Source: Nageia nagi (lineage: Eukaryota; Pinophyta). From it: a DNA stretch of 64,000 nt. Within the stretch, counting starts at the first letter, position 1, and the number at the start of each line of letters is the position of its first letter. Under the pieces are notes generated by a model. That model made no database searches. It was not told where the DNA came from and saw only the letters and a program-made list of their open reading frames with translations. Below, in pieces: positions 58,062 through 64,000 of this stretch. The translations under genes were made by a program, and so were the position numbers. The stretch lies in the NCBI GenBank assembly GCA_050084985.1, contig JBITNC010000001.1, positions 23,560,001 to 23,624,000 on the forward strand, given 5' to 3'.

Positions 58062-58994
58062 ATGGGAGAATATTTTTTATCCAAACACATCCTTGATGGT
58101 TCCAACTATGGGATTTGGAAACCTCAGATGAAAGCTAAATTGTATGTAAGGAAGCTATGGCAAACAATAAATGAAAACTTTGTACCTCCTATAGATGAGA
58201 AGGCACTAGAGGCTTATAACATAAAGAATGAGTTGGCAACCTCTATGATTTATCATGCAGTTTCATATGATGTGCTCCTAATGATATCCTCCTCAAACTC
58301 AGCAAAAGATGCATGGGATAAGCTAAAGCAAATCTATCTTGGTTCAAACTTTTCAAGAAGGTTTACCATTCTCCAAAATTTGCTTCAATCTTATCAAGAG
58401 AAATATGAAAATGTGGCCATCTACTTGAACAAAATCATTGACCTAAGGACCCAACTTGTTGCTTGTGGGTGCAATTGGATCAATGATGAGTTCATGGTCT
58501 TCATTATTCTTCAAAGCCTCTCATAAAAGTTTAACAACTTTGTAATAGTTATGGAAACAAGGCTTGATGATTAAAAAGAAGTTATCTCCCTTGAGAACCT
58601 TTTAAGGCACCTATCAAAGCATGAAAAAACCCTTAACAATAAAGGGTTGATTTCTTCTACTAAGGAGAATAACATTGTTCTTGGAGCAACCAAAATTATT
58701 TTCAAGAAGAAGTTCAACCATCAAAAGAAATCTTACCCTTCTTCCTCCAAAAGGTTTGAGAAAAGAAGCAATGGCTACAACAATAATAGGAATAATAGAA
58801 ATAGTAAACATAGCAGCAAGAACAATGGTAACAATAATCACTTCAAACAAAGAGATGGAAAGAGCAAAACAAACACTCTTTATCCTAAGAAAAAGTTTGA
58901 TAAAAATTGTAACTATTTTGGCATGCAAGGCAGAAAGAAGTTGATTGTTACAAAAAGAAAAAGGAGAAAAAATACAAAGGCAATGGAAATGTAA
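58062..58994 (+). pseudogene. gag: gag of the copia element
   Basis: ATG 58062 gives MGEYFLSKHILDGSNYGIWK, the typical copia gag start (LxGxNYxxW). SSSNSAKDAWDKLKQIYLG and INDEFMVFIILQSLS follow, ending in a stop at 58524; the frame continues to a basic Asn/Lys-rich tail and a zinc-knuckle remnant (NCNYFGMQG). Two stops and a frameshift near 58940. Confidence 0.85.
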
Positions 58995-59019
58995 ATAACT
59001 ACAAAGGAAAGAAAAATAC

Positions 59020-59498
59020 TCATGTCAGTTTTGCTATGACACTCTACTCCATGTCTCATACTTTTTTATGTAAATGGATTGTTGACTCTGGTTGCACTAA
59101 TCACCTATGCTTTGAAAAGGAAAAATTTTAAACCTTTCACAAGTATAATAAGAATGTAGTTGTAATAGGTGATAACTCTACCCTAAGGAATTAGGAGTGT
59201 GCTAATTCATGGAAAGGTTCTTTACAATGTTCTCTATGTTCTAAAGTTAAGGATGAACCTTCTCTCCATGATACAAGTTGCTAGAAAAGGGTACTTTTTT
59301 CACTTTGACTCTCAATCTTGGTGCATTAAGAAAAGACTTGCCACTTTGGTTAAAGGATCAGTGAAAGATAACCTCTACATTATGGATCAAGTTCCATCAA
59401 AGATATGTTTTGCTTCTAATGTGTATTCTAAAGGAAATATTTGGCACCATAATTTAGGGCACCTTAACTATAAGAGTATTCAAGTCATGAAATCCTAA
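59020..59498 (+). pseudogene. pol: Protease and GAG-pre-integrase of the copia element
   Basis: WIVDSGCTNHLCFEKEKF is the copia aspartic protease site (D-S-G intact). After a short broken stretch, 59199-59498 carries VLYVLKLRMNLLSM and WHHNLGHLNYKSI, the zinc-binding pre-integrase segment. Confidence 0.85.
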
Positions 59499-60170
59499 TA
59501 AATTATAAAAGGTTTGCTTTCAATTTCTCTTTTGGTTGGTCTATTCAAGAAGTGCATTCTTGGCAAGATGCATAAATAAAAGTTTGAAAAGATAAGGTAA
59601 TAAGAGCATCTCAACTGTTTCAATTTATGCATTCAAATTTGATGGATCCATTTTAAACTAAGTCACTTAGAGGAGCATCTTATATCTTGACCTTCATTAA
59701 TGATTTTATTAGGATGACCTTTGGGTATCTACTTGACCACAAGGATCAAACTTTTGAGAGTTTTAAGGTTTTTAAGGCCTTTTTTGAGAATCAGACTAAC
59801 CTTAAAATCAATATGTTGAGTGGGAAAGAATATAATAACAATGAATTCAATGACTATTATGCTAATTATGAATCAAGCAATAATTTACAATTCCATACCC
59901 TCCTCATCAAAATGATGTTACTAAATTAAAAAATAGAACAATCATAGATATGATTAGATGCATGTTGGGTACTCTTCCTAAGTTCTTGTGGGATGAAGCT
60001 ATGAGCACTACTATTTATATCTTAAATAGGTCTCCTACCAAAGCTATTCAATGTAAAACTCCTTTTGAAGCATGATCAGGAAGAAAACCTAATATTTCTC
60101 ACCTTAGGGTGTTTGGTTGTGAAGTTTTCTCCTTGAACAAATTCTTAATTACCAATATTAATCTAAGTAT
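59499..60170 (+). pseudogene. pol: Integrase of the copia element (C-terminus truncated)
   Basis: FINDFIRMTFGYLL and FFENQTNLKINMLSGKEYNN in 59687-59929 are core pieces; the first Asp is present in INDF. IIDMIRCMLGTLPKFLWDEA and TPFEA, stop, SGRKPNISHLRVFGCEVF are readable in the following frame. The sequence jumps near 60150-60185 to the end of RT. Confidence 0.75.
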
Positions 60171-60179
60171 ATATCAAAC

Positions 60180-60960
60180 ATCTTACAAAATTTTGGAATG
60201 AAGGAGTGTAGATATGCTGCAATCCCCATCTCTCTTAGAATCACTATTTATTTAAGCTCCAACTCTCAATTAACTGATGCTATAGTTTACAAGTAAATAA
60301 TTGGTAGTCTTTTGTATTTGACTATATCTCAACCAAATATTGCCTTTGCAATGAATTTGATGGCATGATTCATTCAAAAACCTTATTTTGAGCACCTCAA
60401 TGTTATTAAGCATATTTTGAGGTATGTTGCAGGGACTAAGGATTTTGCTCTCAAGTATTCTAAGTTTCCCTTCATTATTCTCTTAGGATTCTCAGATTTT
60501 GATTATGGGGGAGATAGAGATGATAGGAAGTCAACCTCTATGTATGTGTTTAGCATTAGTTTTGGTGCTATCTCTTGAGCTTCAAAGAAGTAAGCTACTA
60601 TTTCTCTTTCCACCATAAAAGCTAAATATCATGTCATATCTATTGTAACCTAAGATGTCATTTAGCTAAGGCATATTCTAAAAAAAATTAGGTATGAGCA
60701 AGGTGGCTCATCTTCAATCTTTTCAGATAATCAATCAGCTATTTCTTTGGCTAAGAATCTAATGTTCCATCAAAGAATAAAACATGTAGAAATCCATGCC
60801 CATTTTGTTAAGGAGAAGGTTCTTGATGGCATCATACACTTGGAGTATTGTCCATCCACCTTGAACTCTATTAATTTGTTCACCAAGCCCCTCTTGGAAG
60901 CTTAATTCTCTAAGCTCAGGGATGTTATTGATTTGGTGAAATTTCCTTCAAAGAGGAGTG
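60180..60960 (+). pseudogene. pol: RNase H of the copia element, directly after the integrase because RT is deleted
   Basis: It begins within the RT-RNase H connection (FGMKECRYAAIPISL). IIGSLLYLTISQPNIAFAMN, HLNVIKHILRYVAGTKDFAL, GFSDFDYGGDRDDRKSTSMY (first Asp), AISLAKNLMFHQRIKHVEIH and EYCPSTLNSINLFTKPLLEA are all present with several stops. The RT core with its YVDD box is absent. Confidence 0.85.
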
Positions 60961-61076
60961 ATGTTTTAATTCTTATGTTGAATTTATATTTGTGATGGTA
61001 ACTTCAGCCCTAGAAGGATTTTGTGCTATATAATGTTGATTTTGTTATACACCTTCATGGTAAGTTTGTTCTACAT

Positions 61077-61400
61077 GAGGAACTTATTGTATAAATTGGC
61101 CAATTTTGCACTATTTAGTTATCCATATGTGAGGAACTCTTATGTGTCTTTTGACACTATTCAATTATCCATATGCGAGGAACTCATATGTGCATATTCT
61201 ATTTTTTGGTCAATCTTACACTATTTAGTTATCCATATGTGAGGAACTCTTATGTGTCATTTGGCACTCTTTAGTTATCCATATGTGAGGAACTCTTATG
61301 TGCATGATATAGCACTATTTAGTTATCTATGTGCAAGGAACTCTTATGTGTCTTTTGGTACTATTTATTTATCCACATGTGAGGAACTTGTATGGGCATG
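61077..61400 (+). repeat. Tandem repeat of about 46 bp between copia RNase H and 3' LTR, seven units
   Basis: TTATCCATATGTGAGGAACT recurs; GAGGAACT occurs at 61077, 61131, 61177, 61241, 61287, about 61335 and 61381. Most spacings are 46-48. The rest of 60961-61870 is AT-rich without a gene. Confidence 0.85.
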
Positions 61401-61870
61401 CTTTATTTTGTAATAATAATCAACACGTGTTTTATATATAGTAGGTGACTATAAGTTTTTGGCATGGCATCTTCATGATTACTTATAGTGCACCATTGAT
61501 TAGTTCATGATGGCATTTGTGTGATTAATATATTCTTTTTGATATGAATATGATACATCTAACTAATCTTATTATTTGATATATTTATGACTTGTAGGTT
61601 CTTTTACGATTGCAGGTTACTTACCTCATGTATGTAGGCTCTTGGAGACTCTTCATGACTTCCAGTTGGATGACTACTTCATGTACATTGAAACCAATTA
61701 TGGTTAATGATTGTATTTGGTAAAGTAGTGAGTCTTAAACTAGATCTTTCTTACTTCACAAATATGTAAAAATTTCTCATCTTTGTTGTATCTATTTAGA
61801 GGAGAACTCTCTTACTTTCCCTTCTTCTTCTCTCTTACTCACTCTATCCCAATATTGCATTAAGAGAGAG

Positions 61871-62360
61871 TGTTGGAATATATAATGCATTATTGTAAAG
61901 GTTTGTATTAAATATTATATTTAAATTAACTAATACTTAAGTGTATTATTTGATAATTTAAGTATTTTAGTGAATATAATAATATAACTTATCCTACACT
62001 CCATGTCATGAGCATGCCCCTTGGGTCAAAGGATGTGCATGTCATGCTTAGGTAATCCAAAGAGGGATTTTGGCCTATAAATAGAGTGCTCCCTCTTTGT
62101 AATTACATATAAAATGTGGAGTAAGATTATGCTATAGGATAGAAGTGTAAGAGTTAAGATTAAGAGGATTGTAAGAGAGTTGTATTTGTGATTTAAGTGA
62201 AGATCTTGTTAGTAGATGTACTCCTAGTTGGAGGAACCACTTTACATCTTGAGTTACTTTGTGAGATTATCTTATTTTTGAAATTGTTAGATGTGAATTT
62301 GAGAGCTTTTATTTGATCTTGGTAGTTTAGGATTATTCTTGTTATAGTTCAATTCTTTCA
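61871..62360 (+). repeat. 3' LTR of the copia element
   Basis: Preceded by the PPT TTAAGAGAGAG (61860-61870). TATAAATAG at 62076-62084. Ends AATTCTTTCA and is followed by the TSD ATAGA. Confidence 0.9.
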
Positions 62361-62429
62361 ATAGAGGGGATACTTGGGGGTACTCATAATTTTTCACAAG
62401 TTACTTGCAATTTTTCTTTCACTAGTTAA

Positions 62430-62600
62430 AACTAAAGCTTTATAAAATGAAAAGAAAGGTAAGTTTGAACCTAACTAGATAGGTCCTTACATTGTCATTC
62501 AAATTATGAAAAAGGTGCATATAAATTGCCCATAATTAAAGGTAAATAAGAATGCAACCCAATCAACATCATGCATTTGAAAAAGTTTTACATTTGATCT
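62430..62600 (+). pseudogene. pol: Integrase C-terminal tail of Tat-C, separated by about 10 kb
   Basis: KRKGKFEPN, stop, IGPYIVIQIMKK matches the Tat-A integrase end (DKFAPNWLGPYIIKK). Its separation from 52066 shows that the hAT transposon entered the integrase gene and copia entered the hAT later. Confidence 0.7.
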
Positions 62601-63390
62601 TTTTCATAAAATTATGCATATCTTCATCTTTCCATACTAACATTTTAGGAAAGCAAGGATATAACTTGGTGATGTCATTAGATTCAGGTGATCAAAATAG
62701 TTCAAAAGATGAATGTCTCTCCCTTATCATGGTAAATTAACAAAAAATGTATTCCATTCATTTCTTTCAATACCATTTCATAAAAAATTAGTTATCAATA
62801 ATGCTTATTAAAATATATCAATATGGTATTTTGTTTGTTCATATCATTAGCCTCCTTTGTAAGTAAGGGGCACTCTTATTAGTGAATTTGTGGTAACATG
62901 GTGTCTTGAGAAAACAAATTGATAATTCTTATTATTTTATTCCTTTGTAAGGAAGGGTCAACCTTATTATTTGGTACCTTTATAAGGAAGGGTCAGTCAT
63001 ATCAAAATCCATGGCAACCTAGTGGCTTGGGAAACCAAGCTAATCAATCTAAATTATTTATCATTTGCATCTCATCTTTGTGGGTAAGTCACCAAATATA
63101 GATTTGTTTTTATTATCATATCATGATGTTTAATATTGTTATTTGAGATATATTAAACAAAATTGTTCCTTATTTAAACTTTTTTCAGGTACTTTTTCTT
63201 TAACTTGGATTGCTCCTTTGATGAGAGGTCCATCATATTGCAACCAAGTCAAAGAGGAGGCATAACATAAGAAAAATTAAAGCATATTAAGTTGTATCCA
63301 TGTGATAAATGTTTAGATATTCTCTTCTTAATTTTTTTGTTATACTTTGAATTCATGCCTAGATTTTGTTTTATCTCAAAAGCATAAAAT
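62601..63390 (+). other. 3' non-coding region of Tat-C
   Basis: No gene; neither the extra sense ORF nor the PMD gene of Tat-A is present. A word TTTGTAAGGAAGGGTCA recurs near 62861, 62942 and 62976. CAAAATCCATGGCAACCTAGTGGC (with variants) repeats loosely near 62890 and 63010. Confidence 0.6.
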
Positions 63391-63410
63391 CATATTCAAA
63401 GTGGGGCATT
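63344..63410 (+). other. PPT-proximal inverted repeat and polypurine tract of Tat-C
   Basis: ACTTTGAATTCATG (63344-63357) can pair with CATATTCAAAGT (63391-63402) around a loop of about 33 bases, with a two-base bulge. The 3' arm runs into the PPT AAAGTGGGGCATT (63398-63410), the same geometry as in Tat-A. Confidence 0.65.
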
Positions 63411-64000
63411 TGTTAACACCTAAAAAATAATTTTAATTTAATTAAAATACACTTTTATATATTTAGTTTATTAAATAAATGTTCTTTTCTATGTGCACTC
63501 TCATATACCTTTATGTTTTGTGGTAATAGGTCAACTCAACATCATAATAAGCCTAAGGAGGAGACTTAGCACTAGACCTATTACCTAAAAGGTGGAGGGG
63601 TTGTGCATGATCAAATATATGACATGAAATGACATAATCTTGAATCTTTGATAGATGGAAATACACTTATGTCAATCTTAATTGGTGTTTCTAAATATCA
63701 CCTATCATCTCTAAATTTTGTTATAATTTGTGTTTTCATTCATGTGATCTCTCATCCCTTCACAATCAGGATTCAACACATCAATGGTGGGACAATGATA
63801 TCGAGTGAAAGTGTGAGGTATTCTAGATTAGTAACTAGGAACTATCACTGGGTTGAGGTTGGATTGGTGGCTTCATGTTTTGGGGAATCTTATCATTCAT
63901 CCTATTTTGATCAAATTTTACATTTATTCATTGTCACAAATAAAGTATAGTTTTGTATCTTTCATAATTTCAATTTTGATAGGTTAAGGTCAATTAGTTC
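63411..64000 (+). repeat. 3' LTR of Tat-C (cut by window end)
   Basis: Starts TGTTAACACC right after the PPT and is colinear with 37469-37619 plus 45126-45560, for example AGCACTAGACCTATTACC and GGTTGAGGTTGGATTGGTG. The window ends inside it. Confidence 0.85.

Larger units (their letters stand above)
55338..62360 (+). mobile_element. Ty1/copia retrotransposon, complete ends, RT deleted
   Basis: LTRs of 489 and 490 bp begin TGTTGGAAT and end TTC(C/T)TTCA, flanked by the perfect TSD ATAGA (55333-55337 and 62361-62365). There is a perfect Met-tRNA primer site and the PPT TTAAGAGAGAG. Copia order (gag, protease, integrase, RNase H) is present with the RT core missing. The LTRs differ by about 10 percent over the first 150 bases by eye. 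Confidence 0.9.
37469..64000 (+). mobile_element. Tat-C: second Tat-lineage Ty3/gypsy element, heavily nested, 3' end outside window
   Basis: The 5' LTR (37469-37619 plus 45126-45694) is split by element D. Gag, protease, RT, RNase H, archaeal-type RNase H and integrase run 45809-52066, and the integrase tail resumes near 62430 after the hAT and copia insertions. The 3' LTR begins at 63411 and is cut by the window end. Removing the insertions leaves roughly 9 kb. Unlike Tat-A it has no room for extra ORFs after integrase. Confidence 0.85.

Overview
This window is plant nuclear heterochromatin. It is AT-rich and has no bacterial-type genes. It is almost entirely LTR retrotransposons of the Ty3/gypsy and Ty1/copia superfamilies, nested inside one another and riddled with stop codons and frameshifts. 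Most of the stops I inspected look like CAA, CAG or CGA changed to TAA, TAG or TGA, as expected from deamination of methylated DNA. A large, slowly purged seed-plant genome (gymnosperm-like) fits, but the sequence alone does not fix the species. I found no intact host gene, tRNA or rRNA. All coordinates were read by eye and may be off by a few bases.

1-21871: 'Tat-A', a giant Tat/Ogre/Retand-lineage Ty3/gypsy element. The lineage is indicated by an extra archaeal-type RNase H between the normal RNase H and integrase. Its 5' end lies outside the window. It contains a direct tandem duplication of about 8.5 kb (843-9338 and 9339-18018), with no LTR at the junction. Each unit carries protease, reverse transcriptase (RT), two RNase H domains, integrase (INT), an additional sense ORF of about 400 codons with no family I recognise, and a 144-bp tandem repeat (two units in one copy, three in the other). 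Beyond the duplication is an antisense three-exon gene frame for a plant mobile domain (PMD) protein (18139-20544). A hairpin, the polypurine tract (PPT) and a 613-bp 3' LTR follow (21203-21871).

21872-34312: an old repeat is split by element 'A' (22245-27940). Element A is complete, with LTRs of about 1267 bp and GCATA target site duplications (TSDs), but encodes only gag and protease plus a 10-codon repeat tract. Next come the remains of chromovirus 'B' (28061-34312), interrupted by about 2 kb of unknown DNA.

34617-36660: a pseudogene resembling SWIM zinc-finger proteins that continues into six tandem exon copies of about 87 bp separated by introns of about 100 bp with recognisable splice sites.

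37469-64000: a second, smaller Tat-lineage element, 'Tat-C', used as a landing pad. Its 5' LTR is split by gypsy element 'D' (37620-45125), whose own 3' LTR holds a copia-type solo LTR (43604-44097). Its integrase is split by an antisense hAT transposase gene (52299-54811), and upstream of that gene sits a complete but RT-deleted copia element (55338-62360, TSD ATAGA). Tat-C's 3' LTR starts at 63411 and runs off the window.

Nothing here appears able to transpose. The main interest is in the cargo: the antisense PMD gene, the unknown sense ORF, PPT-proximal hairpins in two elements, the 30-bp repeats shared by an LTR and a coding region, and the tandem exon array.
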